64,000 bases of DNA, taken from positions 1,984,001 to 2,048,000 of the forward strand of contig OY752145.1 of assembly GCA_963573315.1 (NCBI GenBank). Direction: 5' to 3'. The notes beneath the pieces are model-generated. The model was not told the DNA's origin and made no database searches. It worked only from the letters and a program-made list of their open reading frames with translations. Origin of the DNA: Entomortierella parvispora. Its lineage: Eukaryota; Mortierellomycota; Mortierellomycetes; Mortierellales; Mortierellaceae. Shown in pieces: positions 1-11,976 of the stretch; the stretch's first letter is position 1, and every line of letters starts with the position of its first letter. The translations under genes and the position numbers were made by a program.

Positions 1-115
1 TGGGGCCTTTCTTGAGCACCTACTTTGGTAGCATCACCTCCACAACAAGTACCTGGTAAGAAGTACATATATCTCCATTGCAAACTACCAAGCCTCTCTT
101 TGTGATGCTGATTTC

Positions 116-942
<827 letters not shown>

Positions 943-1443
943 CGCTGGGCACTGACGCTGATAAACTCCATACTGAAGGATTGAGCGGAGTGGAGCAAAT
1001 AGGGCACACATGTAGTCACGATTCTGTTGTCCACTAATCAATGCGACAGGAGCACACGCAAGACACAAGCACACGCGGCACGATAGTTCTGTACATAGCT
1101 CAATGATGAATAAAACCAATGCCAGCTACTGTTCGCAATCAACCAGTTTCCATATCGGAAAACTAATGACCAGCTCAATCGACTCAATCGACCCAATATC
1201 CCTCAAGGCTGGGTCGAGACTAGTGGAAATTCGTGAACAATATGAACCCTTAATTTCGACTAGTCTGAACACAGAAATGATGGAGGATGAGTGATCACTG
1301 TCACTGAACCCATGGGGCTTTCATACTGTAGCCCTCCAAAAGATGTCAAGTTGATTATTGAGTCGATTATTGAGCCGATTTCGTTCTGCAGCTCATTAAT
1401 AGCAATAATGAACTGAGAACAAACCAGTTGTGACTGGTCGAGC
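943..1443. other. No gene recognised
   Basis: Only short open frames without family features are seen. It may be the decayed upstream part of the retrotransposon that follows, but no reverse-transcriptase motif is visible. Confidence 0.4.
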
Positions 1444-2920
1444 TTGGTCGACTGTTCACAGATTCATTTCCTCCCAATCACCAGGGCGCGGACACTTCCC
1501 CAGAGGCGGCAACGTGTAATACTTGCGGGCACATGGGCTGTTCTGGCAGCGGTGGTGGCAGAACGCAAAGGTCAGACTGATGAGGAATGGGTCCGTGGTC
1601 ATAACGGGGAGCTGGGCAACGAGTTGGCGGATGAAGTCGCTACGGAAACTGTCGAGCAGGGTACACCACCCTGGCAAGCAGATCTCAGCGCACAAATGGA
1701 CATCACTTTCACAGCATCGTTCCATGGACTGCAACTAGAGTCTGACTTGCGACAATTTCTCAAACAACAGACGACCATTCGCCATCATCAGACATGGATA
1801 GCACAGAAGTGAGTGAAACGTTCCGTCAGCGATCTGGAAGATGTAGAGTGGCACTCAGCACTATCAATCATCCACGATAAAAGGCCAGTCCAAACCTTCT
1901 TCAGCAGCCGTAATGACACTATTCGTCGCTGGCAACATATCCAAAAACTGCATGGAACGCTTCCGACACTCACGGTCATGCAGGCGAGACATCCTGACCT
2001 GCATCCTGACAATCTCTGCTGTCTGTGTCGTGCTGCACCGGAGGACAACAATCGTGTTTGGGTCTGCCCACAGTCATTCCAAAAAGAGAGGCTAATATGG
2101 GAGGACGCTGTGGATTCGGTTCAATGTGGGGCAGAACCGCCATTAAGAAAGCCAACGAAAGAAACTCTCTAGACACCGCAAACAGCAAACCCGAGCGACA
2201 GAAACGGATGTACCAAGAACACTATATTGGCATTAACCCGTGGATGTGCACATTTGGGCTCTGCTTTCAACGACTTGTCCACGTTCCGCCCCTCGAAATT
2301 TGGCGAGGACTCCCCACCCTTGGACTTGGCACGTTCGGCAATCACTGCATACCAAGGACTATTATACTCCCCTTGATCGACGCGTCGACACCAGTATTCG
2401 AAGCTCCACACTCGGTTGTAGTCGCGCCCACTATTTTATCCGCCGCCTGGATAGGGATGCCCTGTGTAAACTGCAGTCTGTGGAAGACACGTTGCAAAAT
2501 CACAATTGCGTGGGAGAAGGAACGCGGTATCCGCCCCAAGATGAAACGACAAGTGCAACCCAGCCTGCCACGGAACAACGCCTCTGGGTGATTCTGCCCC
2601 CTGACACCTGCCCATGTGGCACGCTCTTCGCCGACCATCTCCAAGGCCTTTGCCCCAATATTCCGGATGACCCAGTTTCGGCGGACCATCGATTTGCTTG
2701 CACACACGGCCTAAGTTCACTTGACGGCATCAGAAAATTTGGGCAGATCCACTTTTTGTAAACATCTTACTCTTCATTATTACACGGCGACAAGCCGTGG
2801 CATTTGTTGTGCGGGGATCGCTAAACCTCGCGGCTGCGTCAGGTCGTAGGTCGTAGATAGTACAGTTTATACCCCACATCTTTGGCTCGGCATGGGCAAA
2901 TAAAATGTTGTAAACCCCCC
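1444..2920 (+). mobile_element. 3' remnant of a non-LTR (LINE) retrotransposon: RNase H and zinc-knuckle tail
   Basis: The frame at 1444-1812 carries VRGHNGELGNELADEVA, the C-terminal RNase H signature (acidic and His residues spaced as in WVKGHxGxxGNExAD) found downstream of reverse transcriptase in LINE ORF2 proteins. After an in-frame stop at 1810 the next frame (1813-2172) has CCLCRAAPEDNNRVWVCP, the zinc-knuckle region that typically follows RNase H in these elements. A third frame (2240-2761) ends with a second Cys/His cluster (CPCG...HRFAC). Frame changes and stops show it is dead. The reverse-transcriptase and endonuclease parts are absent. AATAAA at 2899-2904 could mark the old 3' end. 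The clade was not determined. Confidence 0.7.
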
Positions 2921-3087
2921 ACGCACAGAAAACCAGTCGCGACCTGTTGACAAGCTGGGAAGAAACCCATCAAAGTTGCTGCTGGTTCACGTGCAGCTCG
3001 CCCACCAATCTCGACTAGTAGCAACTGGCTTCTTGATGTAAAAACTAGTTGTTTGTGCTACATCGGCTGGCAGTAGCAGGCACCCAA
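2921..3087. other. Short spacer between the LINE remnant and repeat copy A
   Basis: No coding or structural signal is recognised. It separates the likely LINE 3' end from the first base that aligns with repeat copy B. Confidence 0.4.
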
Positions 3088-4960
3088 TTAAACCATTCTT
3101 GTGCTATCCAGAACGCGTATCAGAATCGCGTCGTCTGTTTCAAAGACTCTTTCTTTCATCTTTTCTTTTTGGGCAACAAGCTATGGATGTGGATCTTTTT
3201 GTAAATCAGCTTTTGAGCGGCACCTGAGGCCGTTTTGTATCTGTAGGCCTTCCTACATCGGCCAGCCCTTCCGTCGCGGACGGCCCTCTCTGGTGCCGCG
3301 CCGCTTTATCAAGGAAAGGTAATGTCAAGGTGGGTCCTGTCTCTGCTCCTCCCTCCGCTCCTCCCTCCTATCCCTTTCTTTATCCTCTTCATCGGAAAGT
3401 GAAGAGGTTTCTCACATTTCTTTTCCTGGCAGCAGGAACAGGAGCGTGAATTGCAACCTGTGGCCCAACTGCTGTTTTCTGCCAACAGAATCCGTAAGGT
3501 GGACCGAGGGGCTTGCGGGCCGTGCTGTCGTCCTGCGGCAGAGGTGAACAAAGCATGGCGAACCCTGCATCCCATTACAGTCCGCAAGTCCATTCAACAT
3601 GGCTGTGGCTATGAATTTTCCCCGTCAACACCTTTGCCCAGCAGGTAAACGACATCATGTCGGGGGCCCCGTTTTTGGTAGTCTTCTCCAACGAATCCTG
3701 TTTGTTGCTTTCATTCATGTTTATGTGTGGGGGTCTAACAAGTAGATGAGAGGACCAAAGGCGAATCCTTCAACATGGAACTGCCCTTTGATCTTCGAAG
3801 TCGTGTCCACTATTATGGTTGAGGGACTTCTTTATTGAGGACCTTCCTGTTTTTTTGTACGCAAGGGCCAGGGTAACACATCTCCCTGGTCGAGCCCAGG
3901 TATCGTTCCCCGGCAGAGGGGCGCGATGCTTGGAGCATTCCCATTTTAACCTGTTCGTCATCTATCATCACCGAGGGTCAACGGAAATCGAAGCGTCGCA
4001 CTGATACACCCATATATTAGCAGCCCTTTCCTGGCAGTGGATTACCGTGCCAGGGATCGAAGCGTTGTATATGGTTTGCGAGTTGACATCCCTGGATAGT
4101 CCACCCAGTCCTCCAACAGGGCCGTGGATCCCATTTTCTGATCCTTGTTAGTTCTGACCACTGTGCTCTGGCAACAGAAATTGGCGGTTGGTTCTCTCTA
4201 AGGTGACCTCGAGGATCTTACGTCTTTCTCTCAGGGATGGAGAAGGGGAACGTGATCCTCACCCTCAGACCTTCATAGTGCCTTCCCTTGGGGATAGGAA
4301 GTGCATGGTCAGCAGACCTCCTTTGTCATCCCTTTGTCAGGTTTTTTATTGTTGACTTCGGCGGATGGGCTAATGGGTTGTGGATCTGCGTCTGTTTCTT
4401 TTTTCAAGATGGAAGCTGCGAGACGCCCCTTGACCTTTTGAAGAAGGCTATGACTGTTGGGATTGGGTCTAGCAAGAGCGGCAGTGACCCAATTGGTTGT
4501 ATGATTGATGGTCGACTTGGTTATAACGGGTTACTAACTACTGGATCCTTTTGGATAGGAACATCGGCGACCACCGGGTCTCTTTTGATCTGGTGGTCGA
4601 CCATGACGGAATAAATACAGTTCCAGCCGTCCGAGTCGAAGAAGCCGTCCAGTCGAAGGAGCTGCCCACCCAAGGAGAGGACCTCGGATAGGAACAACTT
4701 GGAGTTGTCGCTCAAAATTGAAGGAGCCACGCGAACACTCGCGACAAAGGTCAAGAACAAGCGCTTTTGAAACCGTCGAGTCGAAGCAGCCATGTTCAAA
4801 GAGAAGATCCCAAACATGAACAACGCGGGCAAGATTGAAGGGGCCACTGGAACACACTCCACGTGGTGTTCAAGAAGTACACTTTTTATCAGACACGAAT
4901 AGAGCAATGCGGACTCTGTCGAGGCTGACGGAGGCACCACATACGTAAGAGACAAGATGA
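3088..4960 (+). mobile_element. Repeat copy A (partner of inverted copy B at 50430-53320)
   Basis: Copy A in forward direction matches copy B in reverse: 3300-3600 pairs with 52200-51970, 3655-3720 with 51865-51800, 4280-4610 with 51180-50860, and 4620-4930 with 50870-50430. The match continues through non-coding stretches, so the repeated unit is DNA and not just a protein family. Its first bases (3088-3125) resemble the intron start of the Dap1 gene, as does the matching point in copy B. Relative to B, copy A lacks about 600 bases between TTTTGTA and TCTGTAGGCC near 3240. It ends about 150 bases upstream of the Dap1 start codon, in the same orientation. No transposase or reverse transcriptase is visible. 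The element class is unknown, and both ends are approximate. Confidence 0.7.
3431..3648 (+). pseudogene. Coding-like module in repeat copy A (unidentified)
   Basis: An open stretch reads QEQERELQPVAQLLFSANR and continues to a Cys-containing segment, AEVNKAWRTLHPITV and GCGYEFSP before TAA. The same frame is open in copy B (51874-52110, minus) with many amino-acid differences. An upstream piece in another frame (about 3250-3320: YIGQPFRRGRPSLVP) is also kept in B, and an AG acceptor lies between the two, suggesting an old spliced gene. I do not recognise the protein. The many replacement differences between copies suggest decay. Confidence 0.4.
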
Positions 4961-5111
4961 GAAATATTTCCCCGAATAAAAAATAATTGTTTACTCAAGG
5001 TCCGAGACGCGCAAAGTGACAGCTCTCTTTTCTCCTTCCTCTTTCTTTCTTATCCTCTTCATTCTTTTCTCATCCATCCCATCACTTTCGCTCCATCCCC
5101 CTGCTACCATC

Positions 5112-6019
5112 ATGTCTACCCTCTCTAATCCCGTCAACTGGGTCCTCGCCGCTGTCCTCGGATACATCTCTTATAACTACTTTACAGATTCCAGCAACCA
5201 AACTCCCAAAGCCGCGCCCCGTCCTCGCCCACCAGCGCTCGTCTTTAAGGAATACACCCCAAAAGAGCTGGCAGAGTTTGATGGCCGGACAGAGGATACT
5301 CGCATCCTCATGGCCGTTCAAGGAAAGGTCTTTGATGTCACCCGAGGCAGAAACTTTTATGGTCCAGGTAAAAACCACGAGAAAAGAAAGCGTGAGAGAA
5401 TTATCCCGTCCTTGTGTTCTCCACGACGCGTTTCTCAGGAACAATGGAGAATCTGTCACGGAAACTTTAGGACAGGAAAGGAAGCATTGACCATGCCACT
5501 GGCCATTCGTCGATGAACAAGCAAGAAAGACGACAAATGGTGCTGTTGGATGAACCATCGAGAATGAAGTCCCTTGGACCGAAAGAGGATGCTGCGCGGA
5601 CCACGTCATTTTTTCTTTTCTCTCCTCGGCACAACCCGAGCCGCATATGTCGGACACAGGGAACCTTCCTTCCTAGGATCAACCCCCCCTCCCCCCAGGA
5701 TCTCAAAAAAACTTTTCTTTTTTTCTTTTTTCTTCCTCTTTTACTGCCTCTTTCATGTCACTAACGCCTTCATTCCGGAATCATTCTGTCGGCCATTGAT
5801 CTACTACTAGATGGTCCCTACGGAAACTTTGCTGGAAGGGACGCATCGCGTGGATTGGCCAAGAACTCGTTCGACAAGGATATGCTATCGCCTCTGGATG
5901 GGCCCATTGACAAGTTAGAAGACTTGGACGAGGATGACAAGGAGTCGTTGGCCAACTGGGCTGAGCACTTTGAGGGCAAGTACCAGCTTGTCGGCAAGTT
6001 GATCGAGAACAACGCATAA
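5112..6019 (+). CDS. Dap1/PGRMC-type membrane-anchored haem-binding protein (MAPR family, cytochrome b5-like)
   Basis: Two exons, 5112-5367 and 5811-6019 (intron 5368-5810, GTAAAA...CTAG), give 154 residues, close to yeast Dap1. Residues 8-24 form an N-terminal membrane anchor, followed by a Pro-rich linker and the MAPR/cytochrome b5-like domain (about 43-150). The splice rebuilds the family signature [21 protein letters not shown]. Tyr83 and Tyr89 match the haem-contacting Tyr107/Tyr113 of PGRMC1, and Lys142-Tyr143 match its Lys163/Tyr164. MAPR proteins bind haem and support cytochrome P450 enzymes of sterol synthesis in the ER; that role is inferred here. The gene converges on the TMEM242-like gene with about 105 bases between stops. 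Repeat copy A sits just upstream, and an unspliced broken copy of the 5' part lies in repeat B. Confidence 0.92.
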
Positions 6020-6124
6020 ACATTGTCTGAAAACACCCATAAAAATATGAACTACAACAAAAAGTACAAAGTCTGTAGTTGCTGTCATGTTTGGTGGATA
6101 TTTTGTTCTATGAATTGGCCCGGA

Positions 6125-6982
6125 TTATGATGAGGACGATGCAGTGGGAACGTTTGACTCTGTTTCTTCCAGGACCTCTAACCGCCTCAATTCCCGCTCT
6201 AACCGTCCCAGGATGTTTCCATCTTCTTCATGATCCAGGTCGCCTTCTTCGCCTCCTGAAGGACCTCCTGGTGGTTGAGTTTGTGATGTTTGAGTGAAAG
6301 AGCTGCCCTCCACTCCTCCAAAGACTGCTCGATCGGCCCCCTTGACCGCATCCACGAATTTTGACTTTTGTTTAGGAAAGAGTTCTCTCATCTTTGCAGA
6401 GAATTCGGGTATCTAATGTGAGGTACCAGGAGTAGTAAGGATCAATAGTGAGCTTGAGGTGTAGAGTAAAATTATAATGAAGACTGCCATTCTCCTGTTC
6501 TATTTCTCTCCCTTGTCTCTTACCGTTTCTACATCCAAAGCCCACCGTGTCCCTCCGACGATGAGGACGGCGCCAGAGAGACACAAGGTAGTGGCGATTC
6601 CAAAGGCCTTAAATCCCAACATCCGCCCTTCTTTCAACAGAGACTCTGCCATCTTGAGGTCGTTTAAAGATTGAAGAGCGGGCCCTGTTGGCGATCCAGC
6701 AGCGACGCGGTCTAGAGGGTGAGGGGAGCGGATAATAACAGGTATATGGTTAATTTGAGATAACCTGCTGCTTGGGCGCATGATGAAGACGAAAGACGAG
6801 ATCATAGTTGACATACTGATGCCTTTCCGCTTCTCCTGACGGCCCTGGTACCAGAGAGAGCCAAAGATGCCGGTGAGGAAGGCGGCACCAGAGGCGACCA
6901 GAAGGCCGTTGGTGAATTGGGCGCTGGGCCGGTCGGTGTTGAGAGGAGCAGAGTTGGCGGGAGTTGGCTGTGTCTGGTCCAT
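6125..6982 (-). CDS. TMEM242-like (DUF1358) membrane protein
   Basis: Three exons on the minus strand, 6982-6817, 6711-6524 and 6412-6125, give 213 residues. Splices are GTATGT...TAG and GTAAGA...TTAG. Two hydrophobic segments (LLVASGAAFLTGIFGSLWY and FGIATTLCLSGAVLIVGG) are separated by a polar loop rich in Ala/Ser/Lys, then IPEFSAKMRELFP, which matches the conserved end of human TMEM242 (phi-x-x-F-x-x-K-M-x-x-x-x-P). A 70-residue acidic/Ser-rich tail follows. Human TMEM242 is a mitochondrial inner-membrane factor for assembly of ATP synthase; the same role is inferred here. The start at 6982 (MDQTQ) is preferred over an upstream in-frame Met at 7033, which falls in a repetitive leader. It is divergent from the apyrase gene. 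Confidence 0.68.
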
Positions 6983-7624
6983 TGAAAGGGGGATCGTGTC
7001 TGGCAGCTTGAATGAATGAATGAATGAAAGCAAGCAAGGTTGATCTTCTTTGGGAAAGAAAGAAGGATGCAGTCACGTGCCGGTAGCCGATTTTTAGTGG
7101 CAAAAATCCAGCCCATTGCATTCCTTCCTCCCGCGCCCAGTGAGAGGCGGACAACGTGCCAACAGGGGCTGGCCGGCTCTGTGTTTCTGTCCACAGGGAG
7201 TGTGCATGGTATGTATGGTGCAAACCAAAAACACACATTCTGCGATACGTTAAAAAACCCATGCCCAATCCTCGCTGGCTTCTTCCTTCCTTCCTTTCCT
7301 TCTCCCTCCCATTGACATCCTCGTCTCCATCCTCTCTTCTTTTATTCATTCCCACCCTTCCTCCCCTCCTTCTCCCCTTCTCTCCTCTCTAGGACCCATG
7401 TGCTCAAAATATCCGTCCTCTTATTGACACTGTTATTATTGCATCTGTTTCATCATCCAAGAAGTCCAGGGGTCTTCTTTACTCTTTCTTTCATTCATTC
7501 TCTTTTCCTCATTTCCTTGATTTCTTTTCTCTAGCTCCATATCATCGCTTCTCTCTAATCATTCACCCTCATCTTTTCACCCCCGTCCGTCCCTTCACTC
7601 TCATCAGGAAAATTCAAAAGCACC
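6983..7624. promoter_or_regulatory. Divergent intergenic region, TMEM242-like / apyrase
   Basis: 642 bases between two divergent start codons, with strongly CT-rich sequence on the apyrase side (7290-7615) and short AATG repeats next to the TMEM242-like start. No clear TATA box is seen. It presumably holds both promoters. Confidence 0.5.
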
Positions 7625-10600
7625 ATGACCTCGACCCACTCCGAGGCATGGCTGGAGAACAGGCACTTTGGCATCGTCATCGACGCCGGCTCATCTGGCT
7701 CCAGGATCCACATCTACTCCTGGATCGACCGTGCACACCTGCAGCAAACCACTTCCCCCTTTGACCTCAGGGGGACCCTGCCCACCATCGAACCTGGCGT
7801 CAAGTCCGGGGCCCCAAACTCAGCCGACTGGACAAAAAAGACCGATCCAGGTATGCATGTACCACTGCGTGAATACATGCATTTTCATCTACTCACTCAA
7901 CTAAACGACTAATCCCCTCCTCACATATCTCTCTATCTCTCTCTTTGGACTAGGCATCGCCGAATTCAAAGATAGACCAGAGGATGTAGGCGAACATCTC
8001 GAACCACTGCTGGATCATGCCCTTAAGATCATTCCGGAATCCCAGATCGCCAACACACCAATATACCTCCTCGCCACTGCTGGTCTTCGACTTGTTAAGG
8101 ACGACGTTCGGGAAAAGATCCTCGCCAACTCTTGTCAGTACATCAAGGAAAACTACAATTTTGCATTAGGTGCATGCAAGGACCATATCAGAAACATCTC
8201 TGGTCAAGAAGAAGGTATCTACGGATGGGTCGCCATCAACTATCTCATGGGAGGCTTTGACAAAGGGGGTGTCAAGATGATCAAACCCGACGCTGGATCA
8301 GAGCTGCATGATTCCTCAGATTCCGACTCTTTACCACCCAACTACGACAATGAGGATGGGGATGATGCCTCTGCTCCACCATCCCACCGTCACACCTTGG
8401 GGTTCCTGGACATGGGCGGTGCCAGTACCCAGATTGCTTTTGAACCCTCACCAAAGGCCTCTGAAGAGCACGCGAATGACCTGACAGCTGTTTCTTTGCG
8501 GACACTGGATGGGGAGATGATGCAATACAATGTCTTTGTGACGACTTTTCTCGGCTACGGATCCAACGAAGCTAGAAGGAGATATGTCAAGGACTACCTC
8601 TTCCCGCCCGGTCTGGAGCACGAACCAGAAATTCCCATTGAGGATCCATGCTTGCCTTTGAATCTCCAAATCAGTGAAACACACATGCAACCACACGTCT
8701 CCCTCAAAGGCACTGGATCATTCGTAGGCTGCCTGAAGCGGGTCGAAGGTCTGCTTAATAAGGGCAAGGAATGCTATGATATGCCCTGTCTCTTCAACGG
8801 AGTGCATACACCCCCCATCGACTTCAACATCAACACATTTATTGGCGTGTCTGAATACTGGTACTCTTCCCACGACATTCTCGGACTTGGTGGTGCCTAT
8901 GATTATGCCGAATTTGAGCGCAAGTCTGCAGAATTTTGCAACTCTGAATGGGCCGATATCAAAGATCGACCCGAATATGAAGGTCAGACTCAGGAACGAC
9001 TCGAAATGCAGTGCTTCAAGTCAGCTTGGCTCTCAAACGTGCTCCATGAGGGATTCGGTCTACCACGTTATGGTGAAAAGGGTGCCAGTGGATCCAAAGA
9101 GCAGTCTAACGAGGTTCTTGAGAAGGCAGAAGAGTCGATCAAAAACAAGAACTGGAGACCTCCCTTTCAGAGCATCAACGCCATCAAGGATATTCAGGTA
9201 ACTTGGACCCTGGGCGCCATGTTGTTGATCTCGAGCGGATCCATGGGCTCTCCTGGAGAAGGAACTGGAGCTGATGGTATACCAGAACATGGACATCGGC
9301 CGACGGAGCAGGCTCTCCCACCTGCTGGACAGAGACCCCCACATGAGGACACGTATCCTGAGCGTATGTTGGACAACTACAACCACTTTATGCTCCTGGC
9401 GATTGTCTTGTTTGGCCTGGCAGTCTTTTATGTCTACCGGTCACGGTCTTCCAAACCCTGGCCCACGATCAGGCGTTGGTTGAACCCCAATGGCTCCTCA
9501 TTGTCTCCTGGAGGCGGCAGCAATGGAGGTTTGCCGCTATTTGGGCGATTCCGGCGAACAAACGGGCCCTCTGGCACTGACTATAGCTCGTTGGAGTCAG
9601 GAACTGTTGGCGGGGCCTATGGGGGACGAAGCTTTAGTCCTCGAGCTAGCCTCAAAGTGTTTTATTTGTCTGTTGTCCATCACACTCGATCGGTTTGGTG
9701 GTCCTTGACAAGTCGAATCTGGCCAGAGCCCACAAGTTTTGATACTGGAGTGCGTGGTGCAGAAGAGATGATGGAGTCAATCACCATTGCTGGATTCGAC
9801 GGCAGTTCAGCCACAGTACCCATGTCTGGAAGCGGTGGCGTGGGAGGAAGTGGTAGTGTGGGCGTTTCTCACCACGGAGGGACCCCCGTTGGCAGTTTAG
9901 GATCGCTGGGCCTGAGTGCTATCCCTGAATTGGGATCAGGCGTGGGCGGCAGTGGGTCAGGAATTTCTCCTGGTCCTTTTGAGGGCGGATACCATCGTTC
10001 ACACTCGAGTATGTCCAACCCGTCTTCAGGATCTCGTCCTCCAAAGACCACACCAAGGTTCTTTAGAATTAACAAGAAACGATTTTCAGGCGACTCCCAA
10101 TCGTTGTTCGCCGCCGCAAACAGTTCAAAAGATGGACGTGACGCCAACGTGGAAGGATGTGTCGTCAACACTGCCCTCCTGCAGAAACAGCCTCATCTCC
10201 AGTCCTCTGTGGAATTGACAGCTCGATCGGGCAACAGTAGTCAGAACAGTGGCGGCTGGAAGCAAGGATGGATCCCTGAAGAGGATACGCCTTTGGAGGA
10301 CAACTCTGTGTTGCCGATGCCATCCATGTTGACGAACTCTCGAAGCTTCAATGCAATGAGCATAACGACGAGCGGGTTTAACTCTGCTGGAGGCCAAAGT
10401 CCTCTGTTGACACCCATGGCACGCTACAAGCAACAGCAACTCGTTCACCAGGATGGTTCTTCCTCTGCTCCTACGTCTTCTGTAAACCTGAGCGGATATG
10501 GTGGAGGTTTCGGAGGCAATGGTGGCAACTCTTCCGGCTTCGCCTCTGGCTTTGTCACCTCTGCAGATGAGCGCGATGAGTGGAGTGCGGACGGTGGCGA

Positions 10601-11213
10601 TGGTGATGATGAAGGCGAAGGTTACATGGATCGTCAGCATGTCTCTCACTCCACTGCGGGAGGACCGTATGGTCAGGGCGTCTGTAACAAGGCCTCATTC
10701 CAACAATACCAGCAACAGGTTCAATACAACCAGCAGCAATACTCTCATTACCCTCTCCGGTCTGCCAGCGCGGTCCCATTCTCGGATAACCACCATAATA
10801 ACCCGAACCACACTGGACGACACAAGCATCGAGCCACAGGAATTTTGTCCGGCATCAATTTCGAAAGTGGCGGAGGAGCCATGACGAGTTTGGACGATGC
10901 TCAAGAGTCTGCAAGTGAGGCTGGGTACATGAGCGGCGCGTCTTCCACAGGCGGTGGTGGTCGGCGATCGAGCGGGGGTCTGATGTCCATCTCTGTGCGA
11001 GGATCCGCATCGCGAAGCGGTAGCCCAATGCCCTTGTCCGCATCTCAGCAACAGCAACAACAGCAAATGTTCAATCTGCAGCATGTCTCCACTAGTACAA
11101 GTTCTCTTGTTTTGGGACGCCATAACCTCACGGAGCAGGATCAGCAGCTGACGTCTAGAGGTAGCAGCGAGAACGTCCGCCGAGGAAGTCAAGGCACTGT
11201 CATGTCCCCTTAG
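7625..11213 (+). CDS. GDA1/CD39-family apyrase (Golgi Ynd1-like nucleoside di-/triphosphatase) with a very long C-terminal tail
   Basis: Two exons, 7625-7850 and 7954-11213, encode 1161 residues. Apyrase regions appear in order: VIDAGSSGSRIHIYSW (ACR1, about 18-33), LLATAGLRLV (ACR3), GQEEGIYGWVAINYL (ACR4) and LGFLDMGGASTQIAFE (ACR5-type DMGGAST). A membrane segment (LLAIVLFGLAVFYVYR, about 555-570) follows, as in yeast Ynd1, so the catalytic domain would face the Golgi lumen and the tail the cytosol. Family members hydrolyse NDPs released by glycosyltransferases so that nucleotide sugars can keep entering the Golgi. The tail is about 590 residues of Ser/Gly/Gln-rich low complexity, far longer than in Ynd1. 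AATAAA at 11474 could end the message. It converges with ATP-citrate lyase. Confidence 0.93.
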
Positions 11214-11473
11214 AATCCCTTTAATTTAATTCCTTTTGTCTCGTTGATTCTATTCTTCTTCTCTCTTTTCTTTTCCCTCTCCTCTCTTAATTTTTTCACT
11301 TCATTCCTCACTAACTGCACGTTCCATCATCCCTATCAGCTTCTCTCCTCATGCCTCTTGACAAACAAACAAACAACCACCTCCTCTTTGTCTCAATCTC
11401 AGCCTAATTTAACAATATACCCTTTGAATAGACAAGGTGGTGAGGTATCTATCACACCGTCATCGTTTTCTTA

Positions 11474-11479
11474 AATAAA
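11474..11479 (+). promoter_or_regulatory. Polyadenylation signal candidate of the apyrase gene
   Basis: AATAAA about 260 bases after the stop codon, in AT-rich sequence. Confidence 0.5.
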
Positions 11480-11908
11480 ACATGAAGAAATGATCTCTCT
11501 GTGCCCCCTGTAAACAGTTTGTGCACTGTCGAAAAAGTCTGCACTTAGCCAATATGTGAATGCAATACACAGAGGAATGAAATGAGATGGGTCATCTATC
11601 CAACCCTCCGTTCTTACGCGGAAAGGAGGGGTTCTGCAATCTCAGATACCGTTATCGGCATAAACAGCTCTGTGTGCATGAGTATAGATAAACTACGCTG
11701 CAGGGAGGGGGGGTTTTTTTTCATTTGGAGCCAGCCTGGGCGCCATTCTAGGTGCACTGTCATTGTCACAAAAAACCCCCTCACAGCAAGAACTACAATC
11801 GTAAGGTCTATTGAATGACACCACCTCTCTCATCATTCTAGCGTTCAGATTCGCAGAGCAATTGGCAATATTGATTGAAGTGACGAGGATTGAGGTGCAA
11901 CCAAGGTC

Positions 11909-11976
11909 GCGACCAAGTTTTTATTTGAACAGATCGTTTAAACGCTTCGACCTGTACGGCAACGGAACTTGGTCGC
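11909..11976. repeat. Short inverted repeat
   Basis: GCGACCAAGTT (11909-11919) and its exact reverse complement AACTTGGTCGC (11966-11976) are separated by 46 bases. Two further partial direct copies (AACTTGGT) lie at about 11990 and 12016. This could be a remnant of a small non-autonomous element or a hairpin in the 3' region. Confidence 0.5.

Noticed and set aside
4030-4110. tRNA-like B box in repeat copy A (GCTTCGATCCC on the minus strand), suggesting a tRNA-derived SINE
   Set aside because: No A box at the right distance and no cloverleaf can be drawn. The resemblance is too short.
3088-4960. Repeat copies A and B as the ends of one large inverted-repeat transposon spanning 3-53 kb
   Set aside because: The 45 kb between them holds many ordinary host genes, and the copies have diverged and decayed separately, so they are two independent copies.
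5368-5810. A third Dap1 exon inside the intron (GTTTCTCAG acceptor near 5436)
   Set aside because: The MAPR signature is restored without gap when 5367 joins 5811, so no extra exon is needed.
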